Of a stretch of 64,000 nucleotides of DNA, positions 46,322-54,388 are shown one piece after another. The stretch comes from Icerya purchasi (Eukaryota; Arthropoda; Insecta; Hemiptera; Monophlebidae), in the NCBI GenBank assembly GCA_039619475.1, contig CM077115.1, positions 589,521,643 to 589,585,642 on the forward strand, written 5' to 3'. Both the position numbers and the translations under genes were made by a program. Below the pieces are notes generated by a model. That model searched no databases. It saw nothing but the letters and a program-made list of their open reading frames with translations, and was not told the origin of the DNA. The number at the start of each line of letters is the position of its first letter. Position 1 is the first letter of the stretch.

Positions 46322-47305
46322 CTAAATATTTACTAAAACTTTATTATCGATCCAGGAATTTTCCGAACTCGGGAATCCTAACCACTTAACAAATGATTTT
46401 CCGCCTCGTCGTTGAATAACACGTTCAATTAAATATACGTCAGGATAGGATGTTTTTTGTAATTCTTCAGCATAAAAAGTACCAACTAACAATTTACCAG
46501 TTCTATCTTTTAACGTATATGTCGTAGGGAAAGTAGAATTCACCGTATTTATAGTAAATAATTCACCGGTCCAGTTAGGAGTATAACCTTTTTCCAATAA
46601 TGTTTTAACTTTACTAATACAAACTATATCACCAACTTTAAATTTTTTCGATCCGCTCGGGGTAGAGAAGCGATCGGTTGCTTTACTACATTCCATCGCT
46701 ATATTTTCAACAACTTGTCTTTCAACATTCTTATTTACATCAGTAGGTGCAAATTTTATTGTGCGATGTATTTTTGTATTATATTTTCGGGTAAGTTCAG
46801 GTAAAACTTGTAACCAGCGTTTATTACGATTAGCGGTAAATTCTTTCCATATCCAATTCTTTATTGTTCGATTAAAACGTTCTACAATACTCGCTTTAAG
46901 CGGCGAATGAGTACTATATAAATTAATATTATATCGATTTAAAACAGCTCGTACTTGTGGATTATAAAATTCAGTACCCTGATCTGTTTGCAAATGTTTA
47001 GGAGGTTCAATACCTCTTTCAGTTAAAATTTTTTCGAATGCTTTAGCAATTATTGGACCGCTTTTTTTCTTTATAGGTATGGCCCATGCAAATTTAGAAA
47101 ATGTATTTATTACGGCTAATATAAATTTATTCCCTCGATTGAATCGTGCGTATTGTGTCATATCGATCAAGTCAGCTTGCCATAAATCATTCAATCCGAA
47201 AATCTGTACACATCGTGTCTGATAACGTTTTCGCGCAGGTTTATGAAGTTCATCAGCTATACCGCGTTGTAATGATTTCAATGCAGATGTTTGTTTTGTA
47301 GACAT
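46322..47305 (-). CDS. Polinton integrase (retroviral-type) with C-terminal chromodomain
   Basis: A 327-codon intact frame. It catalyses strand transfer of the element's ends into host DNA. The RNase-H-fold core shows the acidic triad Asp45 (LWQADL), Asp108 (LQTDQGTEF) and Glu142 (ASIVERFNRT). A region near residues 210-285 with GDIVCISK and GYTPNWTGELF is the SH3-like C-terminal domain. The last 39 residues (FVKWLGFPSSENSWI) form a chromodomain, which in Polinton and gypsy integrases can direct insertion to marked chromatin. It ends 11 bp before the coiled-coil gene and starts 15 bp after the DUF8207-like gene, all on the minus strand. Confidence 0.95.
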   Translation of the reverse strand: MSTKQTSALKSLQRGIADELHKPARKRYQTRCVQIFGLNDLWQADLIDMTQYARFNRGNKFILAVINTFSKFAWAIPIKKKSGPIIAKAFEKILTERGIEPPKHLQTDQGTEFYNPQVRAVLNRYNINLYSTHSPLKASIVERFNRTIKNWIWKEFTANRNKRWLQVLPELTRKYNTKIHRTIKFAPTDVNKNVERQVVENIAMECSKATDRFSTPSGSKKFKVGDIVCISKVKTLLEKGYTPNWTGELFTINTVNSTFPTTYTLKDRTGKLLVGTFYAEELQKTSYPDVYLIERVIQRRGGKSFVKWLGFPSSENSWIDNKVLVNI

Positions 47306-47319
47306 ATTTTTTTTTAAAA

Positions 47320-48264
47320 TCAGTACGGTAGTTGAATGTATCCTTCTTCAGCTAACTCTTCCTCGATCGCTAAAATTTCATTGTCTACACCAGTATTACC
47401 ACTTTGCTTAGATGCGTGTAGTAATTGCAATCGTTCAACTAATTCATTCGGATCATTCCAGTATTCGATACGTTGATTTCCGAGACTTACTCTAGCGTTG
47501 ACATTATTATATATACGTTTCCTCTTTACATTCAAATGATTTTTGTAATAGCCTTCTCCACGGTGCTGACTAGTTCGAAACATTGGTCGAATTATATTCT
47601 TATATTTCGTAGTGGGAAGACCTTTCAATTTACCATCGGAACGTAAATGAGCTCCCGTAAATTCCAGTAATTGTTTATATATTTCCAAATCATCGCTAGT
47701 ATATTCATTCTTATCTACATTCGTCTCCAATAATAAATGCATTAAACCCTCAGTGTACGGGAATTTCATACAACTATTCCCTTTTCCTAAATATATTTCT
47801 CCGCGATTTTTATTCCATGAAATTGTTGTTGTACCCAACATATACTCATCCGTAGAAGGATTATACTTTATTCCGTAAAATAAGTCTCTAGGCATAGGAT
47901 CATCTCCGTCAATACGAAAAGAACCCATTTTACTTAGATTAAATGAATCATATTTTATTTCTTCATCTACATCAGTAGTTCTATCTTTCCTGGGAGTACT
48001 ATGCATCAATTTTTGTTTTGCAACTGGAGAATCAGTTATTGTATCGACATCCTTTATCTTTCTTTTCGGTTTTTGTAATGCTTCACGAATCTCCAACAAT
48101 GGTTTTGTAATCGGTTCAAGCACTGCGGATGAAGTATTTGTAATAGATTTACTCTCTGACTTTAACGAATTATATTTATTCATTATATCAGCACGTATTT
48201 TTTCCAATTCTGTTTTAAGTTGTAATTCATCTTCGAAATTTCTTTTAACGCTATTCTTCGCCAT
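47320..48264 (-). CDS. DUF8207-like Polinton protein
   Basis: Intact frame of 314 codons from the ATG at 48,264; a second ATG at 48,273 would add three residues. The chosen ATG overlaps the ATPase stop by 14 bp, an arrangement that suggests coupled expression. The N-terminus (residues about 10-40) is a short coiled coil with LKTELEKIRADI. The middle has the conserved block YGIKYNPSTDEYMLG, ISWNKNRGEIYLGKG, FPYTEGLMHLLLETNV, and later TKYKNIIRPMF, which I recognise as the DUF8207 pattern widespread in arthropod genomes. The C-terminus ends EEELAEEGYIQLPY. Function unknown; its place beside ATPase and integrase points to assembly or integration. Broken copies lie in both palindrome arms. Confidence 0.8.
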   Translation of the reverse strand: MAKNSVKRNFEDELQLKTELEKIRADIMNKYNSLKSESKSITNTSSAVLEPITKPLLEIREALQKPKRKIKDVDTITDSPVAKQKLMHSTPRKDRTTDVDEEIKYDSFNLSKMGSFRIDGDDPMPRDLFYGIKYNPSTDEYMLGTTTISWNKNRGEIYLGKGNSCMKFPYTEGLMHLLLETNVDKNEYTSDDLEIYKQLLEFTGAHLRSDGKLKGLPTTKYKNIIRPMFRTSQHRGEGYYKNHLNVKRKRIYNNVNARVSLGNQRIEYWNDPNELVERLQLLHASKQSGNTGVDNEILAIEEELAEEGYIQLPY

Positions 48265-48973
48265 CTTTTTCATCTTCAATCACTATAAACTCATCGAAAC
48301 CACGACGAAACCGTCCTTTATATAGTTCACTCTCCTTATCAATCACCAAGAAACCGTGTTTATTCTTCCAACATGTTTTACAAATTTTTTTAAAAGTCTT
48401 AAATGGACACATACCATTAACATGTTCATCGTATATGTGACGTATATTTATATCATCTTGAGCAAATACAAGTATGAAATTAGCATTATCTCGTATCATA
48501 TGTTTAGGAATCATTACATACGTTTGACACAAATAGAAGCAATCTACGTTTTTATGTCGACCCATCGAAAAATATTGTTGCACAACAGGTTGAACTCTGC
48601 ACGTCGGTATATCATCAAATATAAATATCGAATTTGGATTAATCGTGTCAGGTGTTATTAAATTTAGATCATCGGCAAATGTTTGATAACCAATGTTAGG
48701 CGTAGACTTGTATATCGTATCTAACAATTTATATTTCGGTTGATATAAAGAAGTACTGTAAATGTAGACATTTTCATAACGCAATCCATTCGAATGTGTT
48801 AATAATGTAAATAATGAATTTGTTTTTCCACACCCGCTCGGACCGATAATTAAACATCTTATATTATTTGGAAACAATGAACCGTGTTTATTACGCACTG
48901 ATGTGTCACTAGGTTCTACCAATGACAACACATTATTTATAGGCAATATAGTTGACTGCTTTTCAATTTTCAT
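48251..48973 (-). CDS. Genome-packaging ATPase (FtsK/HerA-like)
   Basis: A 240-codon intact frame. It has Walker A GPSGCGKT at residues 44-51 and Walker B IFIFDD at 116-121, with FSMGRHKNVDCFYLCQTY after it, the region that holds the sensor residues. These mark the packaging ATPases of Polintons and related double-jelly-roll viruses, which pump DNA into the capsid. A C-terminal Cys pair (KTCWKN) lies near residues 199-205. It begins 120 bp from the divergent PLA2-like gene, and a symmetric TATA motif lies between them. Its end overlaps the next gene on the same strand. Confidence 0.93.
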   Translation of the reverse strand: MKIEKQSTILPINNVLSLVEPSDTSVRNKHGSLFPNNIRCLIIGPSGCGKTNSLFTLLTHSNGLRYENVYIYSTSLYQPKYKLLDTIYKSTPNIGYQTFADDLNLITPDTINPNSIFIFDDIPTCRVQPVVQQYFSMGRHKNVDCFYLCQTYVMIPKHMIRDNANFILVFAQDDINIRHIYDEHVNGMCPFKTFKKICKTCWKNKHGFLVIDKESELYKGRFRRGFDEFIVIEDEKDGEE

Positions 48974-49013
48974 TATAACTTATTTATTCACGTAATAAAC
49001 AACAACTAAAAGG

Positions 49014-49031
49014 TATAAATACACGTTTATA
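49014..49031. promoter_or_regulatory. Symmetric TATA motif between divergent genes
   Basis: TATAAATACACGTTTATA reads as a TATA box on both strands. It lies 41 bp from the ATPase start (minus) and 62 bp from the PLA2-like start (plus). Confidence 0.45.
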
Positions 49032-49092
49032 CACATGTAAACCTCGAAAAAATTTAGTGAAAAAAGTATATATATAGAAAAATAATTTTGAA

Positions 49093-49476
49093 ATGGCGAG
49101 AAAACAAAGAAAACAGCGAAACGTTAAAGCGTTAAAAAAGAGTAAAAAGTGTGGTCGCGGTATCGGTACTGTATTAAATAGAGTTATAGATAAGCTTCCG
49201 TTGCAATTACATTATCCGGGCTATAATTATTTAGGACCCGGTACAAAGTTAGATCGTCAACTAAGTCGCGGTATAACCGGTATAAACCCACTGGATGAGG
49301 CTGCTAAAGAACATGATATAGCATATAGTAAATATTCGGATAATAAAAATCGCGCTGAAGCGGATAAAATATTAGAAAATAAAGCTTGGGAACGTGTTAA
49401 AGCATCGGATAGCAGTTTCGGTGAGAAAGCGGCTGCTTGGATAACAACAAACGCTATGAAAGTAAACCTAAATTAG
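49093..49476 (+). pseudogene. PLA2-like domain protein, likely cut from its pX-like tail
   Basis: A 127-codon frame with the phospholipase A2-like domain known from parvovirus capsids and adintovirus-like elements. The calcium-loop motif YLGPGT is at residues 46-51 and the catalytic His-Asp pair in EHDIAY at 73-78 (His74, Asp75). The first 20 residues are strongly basic. The domain would act on membrane phospholipids during entry in its viral relatives. The frame ends about 40 bp into the pX-like frame. Related proteins usually carry both segments in one chain, so a single-base frameshift near 49,460-49,476 probably separated them. I leave it as a broken gene rather than a joined one. Confidence 0.75.
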
Positions 49477-49964
49477 GCGGTAGATATCGCCGTCGCGGTA
49501 AAAAACAAGCGGGGAAACGAAGAACCAAATCAAAATCCTCAAAAGGAAAAAATGTATATTTCAGAGACGTGTTAAATGTGGCGCGGAAGGCTGTTCGTAA
49601 AGAAAAAACCCTCCGAGGACGAATGAAAACAGCGATTAAAGCAGTTAAAAAATTAAACCCTACAGTAGCTGATAGTGAAAATGTTCGAATTATTCCGATT
49701 AACAAAACTGGAGGAGCTCTCCCCCTTATACTGTTATTAGCTGGTATTGCTACATTAGGAGGAATTTCATCATCTGTATCATCAATAGCAAAAGCGGTGA
49801 AAGATGTAAATGAGGCTAGAAAAAGTTTTAAATCAGGAAAGGGTCTACAAATTGATAAAAAGATCGGGAAAGGTCTTTATTTACGACCATACAGAAGCGG
49901 TCTTGGTTTATATTTGGCTCCATATAGTGGCAACGTGGGACGTAATCAGTTTTTTCGAGGTTAA
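49437..49964 (+). pseudogene. pX-like basic core protein without its own start
   Basis: An open frame of 175 codons. It has no ATG before codon 63, so its basic N-terminus (Lys/Arg-rich, residues 17-40) has no start codon of its own and was probably read from the preceding PLA2-like frame. Residues 92-115 (GGALPLILLLAGIATLGG) resemble the glycine-flanked hydrophobic segment of adenovirus pX-like condensing peptides. The C-terminus carries two copies of the short repeat GLYLRPY / GLYLAPY. The role would be genome condensation in the virion, by analogy. It ends 5 bp before the likely protease start. Confidence 0.65.
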
Positions 49965-49968
49965 TTCT

Positions 49969-50358
49969 ATACCTAGTAACAGAGCGTTAACAAATTTCGA
50001 TATTTTATTTTACGCGAAAAAATTAAGAGTTCCAAATTTTAGAGGAGTTTACGATCGCGATGGATTGCCTACCAAACCTAAGAAAAATGAGTGTGCGATT
50101 GTTAATATGGATTCGCAAAAAGGTCCAGGAACTCATTGGACCGCCTATAGAAAATACGGTAGCCGTACAGAATATTTCGATAGTTATGGAAATTTATCTC
50201 CCTCCGCAGAGTTAGTTAAATATTTACATAAATACGATCCAAAGATTGAAATTCTATACAACAGACGTGTATATCAACGTTATAATTCGGTTAATTGCGG
50301 AGAACTATGTTTGCAATTTCTAACAAATACATTACCTGCCCCATTTGGAGTTCAATGA
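49969..50358 (+). pseudogene. Adenovirus-type maturation protease, start codon altered
   Basis: Cysteine protease of the adenain/Ulp1 group that would cleave virion precursors. Counted from codon 49,969, the frame has His56 (PGTHWTAY), Asp71 (EYFDSYG) and Cys110 (NSVNCGELCLQF), matching the order and spacing expected for the catalytic His-Asp/Glu-Cys triad. The frame is open upstream to 49,810, but that part overlaps pX-like codons and is not protease-like. No ATG occurs where the domain begins. Codon 49,969-49,971 is ATA, five bases after the pX-like stop, so a lost ATG is likely. The next in-frame ATG is at 50,107, inside the domain. Length from ATA is 129 codons, somewhat short for the family. 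Confidence 0.75.
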
Positions 50359-50370
50359 TGTCTTCATTAG

Positions 50371-50384
50371 TATATAAGCACGTG
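50371..50384 (+). promoter_or_regulatory. TATATAAGCACGTG motif before the minor capsid gene
   Basis: TATA box fused to a CACGT word, 126 bp upstream of the ATG at 50,510. Similar words occur at 49,014 and 51,282. Confidence 0.4.
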
Positions 50385-50509
50385 TGATTGTAATTTTTTT
50401 CGATTATTGTAGATATTAGTTTTAATTTCGAATACAATATTTTTTTTAAAATACTTCGTGTTATTATTATTTTTTGTTTATTTCAATTTGTGTAAAAACC
50501 GATACGGTC

Positions 50510-51226
50510 ATGTCATACTTATTTCAGTTAAGCGGTAAAAAAGGTAATTTGACCAGTAACGTGTATCCACCACTATTATTATCGAATAATAGTCAGTGGA
50601 GTATCGGATTAGTATCATTAACAACATACCATTCTATACATAATATCACGTTGGAATGCAATACATTGTATTATTACGATTCTGCATTGGCAGTTGAAAG
50701 AAACGAATCCCCGAAATCTATTACATTACCTAGTGGATGTTACGAAGTGGAAGATATTGAAGAATACTTACGAGAGCATTTAGATGATGGTATTATTATA
50801 AAAGGTGATGAAAGAACGTTAAAGTGTGTTATACAGAGTAAATATTACATACAATTTACCGGACCGCGGAGTATTGGTCCACTATTAGGGTTTGATGGTA
50901 TGACAAATGTTTTACCACCGCAAATGAATTATACAAGTCCTAACACAGTACAGATTACACCGATAAATATATTAAATGTTTATTGTAATATAGCAACAGG
51001 CGGATATACAAATGGAGCATCATCTCATCTCATCTATAGTTCTCCTTTAAATATAGCACCTGGATATAAAATTTCTGAAAATCCAAAAACGATCATTTAT
51101 TTACCTGTAAGTACAGACTACATATCGGAGTTAAATGTATATATAAAGGATCAAAACGGGAATATCGTTGATTTTGCTAGTGAAGATTTAATTATAAATT
51201 TACATCTAACTAGTTCTTCGTCTTAA
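50510..51226 (+). CDS. Minor capsid (penton-like, single jelly-roll) protein
   Basis: A 238-codon intact frame from the ATG at 50,510 (MSYLFQLSG). The open frame extends 12 codons upstream but without an ATG. It has the pattern of Polinton minor capsid proteins: a start with SGKKGNL, a middle with ITLPSGCYEVEDIEEYL and GPLLGFD, and a C-terminus YISELNVYIKDQNGNIVDF followed by a final strand INLHL. It would form the pentameric vertices of an icosahedral capsid. It lies between the protease and the major capsid on the same strand. No break is visible. Confidence 0.88.
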   Translation: MSYLFQLSGKKGNLTSNVYPPLLLSNNSQWSIGLVSLTTYHSIHNITLECNTLYYYDSALAVERNESPKSITLPSGCYEVEDIEEYLREHLDDGIIIKGDERTLKCVIQSKYYIQFTGPRSIGPLLGFDGMTNVLPPQMNYTSPNTVQITPINILNVYCNIATGGYTNGASSHLIYSSPLNIAPGYKISENPKTIIYLPVSTDYISELNVYIKDQNGNIVDFASEDLIINLHLTSSSS

Positions 51227-51253
51227 TAAAAATATATTAATATCAATTTTAAA

Positions 51254-51412
51254 ATGCCATTCATATACACCAATAGAAGTATATATAAACACGTTCAAAC
51301 ACCGTTTCGAGCTGAAAAAAATCATATAAATAGAGGAAAAAAGAAGAAATTATTGAGTAGAAAAAGTATCAGTGTACTAAAGTCGTTGGGTTATAACGTG
51401 TTGATTAAATAA
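51254..51412 (+). CDS. Small basic protein (52 residues) between the capsid genes
   Basis: ATG at 51,254, stop TAA at 51,410-51,412. The protein starts MPFIYTNRS, has a basic centre RGKKKKLLSRKS and ends VLKSLGYNVLIK. The basic stretch followed by a SLG-type tail resembles small proteins found next to Polinton capsid genes, as far as I recall. It starts 28 bp after the minor capsid stop and ends 32 bp before the major capsid ATG. It is a good candidate for a real gene by position and composition. Its role, perhaps capsid-internal or DNA-binding, is unknown. Confidence 0.55.
   Translation: MPFIYTNRSIYKHVQTPFRAEKNHINRGKKKKLLSRKSISVLKSLGYNVLIK
51282..51294 (+). promoter_or_regulatory. TATATAAACACGT motif before the major capsid gene
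   Basis: Third occurrence of the TATA plus CACGT word. It lies inside the small basic gene, 150 bp before the major capsid ATG. Confidence 0.35.
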
Positions 51413-51444
51413 GAAAAAAAAACATTAGTTCGATTTAGTTTACA

Positions 51445-52659
51445 ATGGAACATATATTGCAAATTGATTCTGCAAATGCAGTTATTGACGAAACAATAGC
51501 AGCTTATGAAATACATACACATAAACCATACGGAAGTTCAAGATTTGGTGCTGGCGATGAAATATGTATACCTGTTCAACAAAAAGATGTTATTACTTTA
51601 CCATCAGAAAGTTTTTTACTTCTACAAGGTACAGTTTCACCGTCCGTAGATTTTTCAATGGATGAACCTTTATTTCTATTCACAGAGCTACGCTACGAAA
51701 TTAATGGAACTATTATAGAATGTGTACGGCAACCGGGAATTACAACTCTTACATGTAGATTATTATGTTCAGAGAATATCAAATCAGATTACAACTACAG
51801 TACATGTGCTCTAAATACAGAAGAATTGAAAGTATTTACACGAGAAATTACTGATACATCAAGCCCCTCAACATCATCAGGTACTGGAGCTAAATTGTTG
51901 GAATTTCAGTTTATTATTCCTTTACGCTACATATTCAGTTTTGCAGAAGATTATAGACGTGCAATCGTACATGCAACACAAGAAATTATTCTCATCTGTG
52001 CAAACAATGATAAAAATGGATTTACTGCAACAGCTGATAAGACAATTAATGTAACATTTCAAACCATTGCCTGGCAACTACCTTTTGTTAAACTGAGTGA
52101 TCGAGCAAAAATATCTTTACTTAATCGAATAAAGAAAATAAAACAAGCACCTATACAATTTAGAGCGTGGTCTCTTTCACATCAACCATCTTTACCCACC
52201 ATTTCCGAGCATAGCTGGGTAATCAAATCAACTTCCACTGTAGAACGTCCTCGCTTCATCATTATTGGATTCCAGACAAATAAACAAAATGATTTAACCA
52301 AGGATGCCTCTACATTTGATCATATTAATGTAACTGAGATTTGTGGGTACATAAATTCAACAAGGTATCCTTACGAAGTGATGAATTTAGATTTTGAACG
52401 GAAAAGATTTGGTAATCTGTACTTGTTATATGCGAATTTTCAAACAATGTATTATGGAAAGGACCCACCACATCCTGCAGTTAGTGTAGATTCATTTCTC
52501 AGTAAATATCCGCTTTTTATTATACCATGTAATTTTCAAAATGAACTCTTAAATGACGGTAGTCCGTTACAGATTAGAGTGGATTTTAAGACTCATGATA
52601 ACGTACCTGCAAACACTTCATGCTACGCGCTTATAATACATGATAAAACAACCGGTTAG
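51445..52659 (+). CDS. Major capsid protein (double jelly-roll)
   Basis: A 404-codon intact frame. The N-terminus carries AAYEIHTHKPYGSSRFGAGD and IPVQQKDVITLPSESFL, a pattern I recognise from Polinton major capsid proteins of insects. Later segments (FIIPLRYIFSFAEDYRRAI and FVKLSDRAKISLLNRI) match the region joining the two jelly-roll domains. It would form the trimeric capsomers. The length is in the usual range, and no stop or frameshift is seen. Together with ATPase, protease and minor capsid it completes the virion morphogenesis set, which is why Polintons are thought to be able to form particles. Confidence 0.88.
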   Translation: MEHILQIDSANAVIDETIAAYEIHTHKPYGSSRFGAGDEICIPVQQKDVITLPSESFLLLQGTVSPSVDFSMDEPLFLFTELRYEINGTIIECVRQPGITTLTCRLLCSENIKSDYNYSTCALNTEELKVFTREITDTSSPSTSSGTGAKLLEFQFIIPLRYIFSFAEDYRRAIVHATQEIILICANNDKNGFTATADKTINVTFQTIAWQLPFVKLSDRAKISLLNRIKKIKQAPIQFRAWSLSHQPSLPTISEHSWVIKSTSTVERPRFIIIGFQTNKQNDLTKDASTFDHINVTEICGYINSTRYPYEVMNLDFERKRFGNLYLLYANFQTMYYGKDPPHPAVSVDSFLSKYPLFIIPCNFQNELLNDGSPLQIRVDFKTHDNVPANTSCYALIIHDKTTG

Positions 52660-52862
52660 AACGTGCTCGAATTGTAAATAGAAAAATTATAAAAGAATGC
52701 TGTTCGATATTTTGCTTTTAGTATTATGTTGAATGTGTTTCAGTAATGTTCTTTAAAGTTGTAAGTTAAATTTTTGTTTTTACACGATTGTATTTATTTT
52801 TAATTAATAAAGTTTTTATTTCGTTAAGTTTTCTCTTTCTGTTTTCCACTACAGTAAGTAAT

Positions 52863-53633
52863 ATGCATGAAGTAATAATTGATTTCCAGTGTTTTAAAAA
52901 TAATGATAACACATACATTATTAAAGAGCTTGTGATATTAGCTTTAAATGGAGAAATAAAATTTCATCGAGTTTACAAACCACCGATCGATTGGAATATA
53001 TTAACCACTAGTAAAAGACGTACAAATTTATGGCTCACACAAAATTATCATTCAATCCCATGGAATGTTGGAGATTTCAATTATAGAAATATATCTATAG
53101 ATTTGAAAAATGTTTTAATTAGTTTACAACCTTTAAAAATTTATGTTAAAGGAGATTCCAAAATTGAAACTATATGGGGAAAACTAATGATAACGTCGCT
53201 TATGGATTATAAAATAATTAACTTAGAAACACGTTACAGTATGCCGAATTTGAGAAATTTAAATAATAAGTACAATGCTATAGCGAGTACTGTAAAATGT
53301 GAAGCACACACTGATGGACGACTTAATGTATGCTCATTAAAAAACGCATTTATAATGATGAAATGGTATGATATGAATGTTAGACCTAAACAACAAGCAA
53401 TACAGAAGGCTGCTGCAGAAACATTAGTTTCCTTGTGCCCAGATAAAATTTGTGATTTTTATGATAAATTACCTGAATCATTAAGGAAAAACGAAGATAT
53501 TAAAAAATGTTTGCCGTGTTTTAAGCATCATAGATTTGATATACCAGATTCATTACCACTCAGTGCAGCTCATCCTACCTTAATTAAAGATTGTAAACAG
53601 TGTAGACGTAAAAATGTAACCGATTTTTTGTGA
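52863..53633 (+). CDS. Cys/His-rich family protein, member B
   Basis: A 256-codon intact frame starting at the ATG at 52,863; upstream codons lack an ATG. Homologous to the 331-codon gene of the palindrome and to the next gene. Landmarks: KELVILALNG at 21-30, VYKPP at 38, YVKGDS at 94, LETRYSMPNL at 121, Cys146-x2-His149, KWYD at 167, LPC-x2-H (Cys219, His222) and KDC-x2-C (Cys244, Cys247). The opening VIIDFQCF with a later strand recalls the start of a DnaQ-type exonuclease, but the second acidic residue is Gln, so activity is doubtful. It follows the major capsid gene on the same strand. Function unknown. Confidence 0.75.
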   Translation: MHEVIIDFQCFKNNDNTYIIKELVILALNGEIKFHRVYKPPIDWNILTTSKRRTNLWLTQNYHSIPWNVGDFNYRNISIDLKNVLISLQPLKIYVKGDSKIETIWGKLMITSLMDYKIINLETRYSMPNLRNLNNKYNAIASTVKCEAHTDGRLNVCSLKNAFIMMKWYDMNVRPKQQAIQKAAAETLVSLCPDKICDFYDKLPESLRKNEDIKKCLPCFKHHRFDIPDSLPLSAAHPTLIKDCKQCRRKNVTDFL

Positions 53634-53636
53634 GAT

Positions 53637-53774
53637 ATGTGCCTGGAAACTTTAGGAAAAGATTTTAATAATGGAGATCAAACAATTTTAGAAGAAAATA
53701 TAGTTTACGATTGTGATGATTCTGAATCTACAACAATTCCAATTTCAGCTCATAAATTATATTTATCTTTTTAA
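53637..53774 (+). CDS. Small acidic open frame after member B
   Basis: 45 codons starting MCLETLGKDF, three bases after the preceding stop. It is rich in Asp/Glu and contains no domain I know. It may be a chance frame or a former extension of member B. Confidence 0.2.
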   Translation: MCLETLGKDFNNGDQTILEENIVYDCDDSESTTIPISAHKLYLSF

Positions 53775-54276
53775 TTGTAATTTTTTCATATTTTAGTTGT
53801 AAATTTTTGATTTTCAAAACTTTTTACTTATATTTTTTTCGTATTTTAGTTGTAAATTTTTGAATAAATGTGTATATAATTTTCAAGATGTGTACTTTTT
53901 CTTTTTCTTCTTCCACGCTAACATACGTAGTTTATGTTTAATATTGAAATGGAACACAAATTATTATACTTATAAATAATATTAGGAAATTGTATGAAAG
54001 AAAATATAACATGTTACATGCTAATAACTTAAAATAACACGTTTAAGATATAGAGAAAGTTTATCGCCTCGAGATATTCTAAATGAGGAATAAACCTTGT
54101 CTAATTAGTGTAATGTGTTCAAAATAGTAACAAATTATTAACATGAAAATCTAATGAGTTTTAAATGATTCGTTCGACACATTTACATTCCTGGAAAAGG
54201 TGAAATCGCTAACAACGGTTGTTAAATAATGAGTATATGATGGTGACTTGTTTTATTTTGCTTCGACATTAAATTC

Positions 54277-54284
54277 TATATAAC
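54277..54284 (+). promoter_or_regulatory. TATATAAC box before member C
   Basis: Lies 105 bp upstream of the ATG at 54,389, in otherwise AT-rich DNA, so a chance match is possible. Confidence 0.3.
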
Positions 54285-54388
54285 TAGTAGCATTAAACCA
54301 TTTTTCAATCAGTTAAAGTTTTATTCAAAAAAGTTATATTGAGTTACTGTGTTTGATACGATTGTTTGTGTTGTCTTTAAGTCACAAA

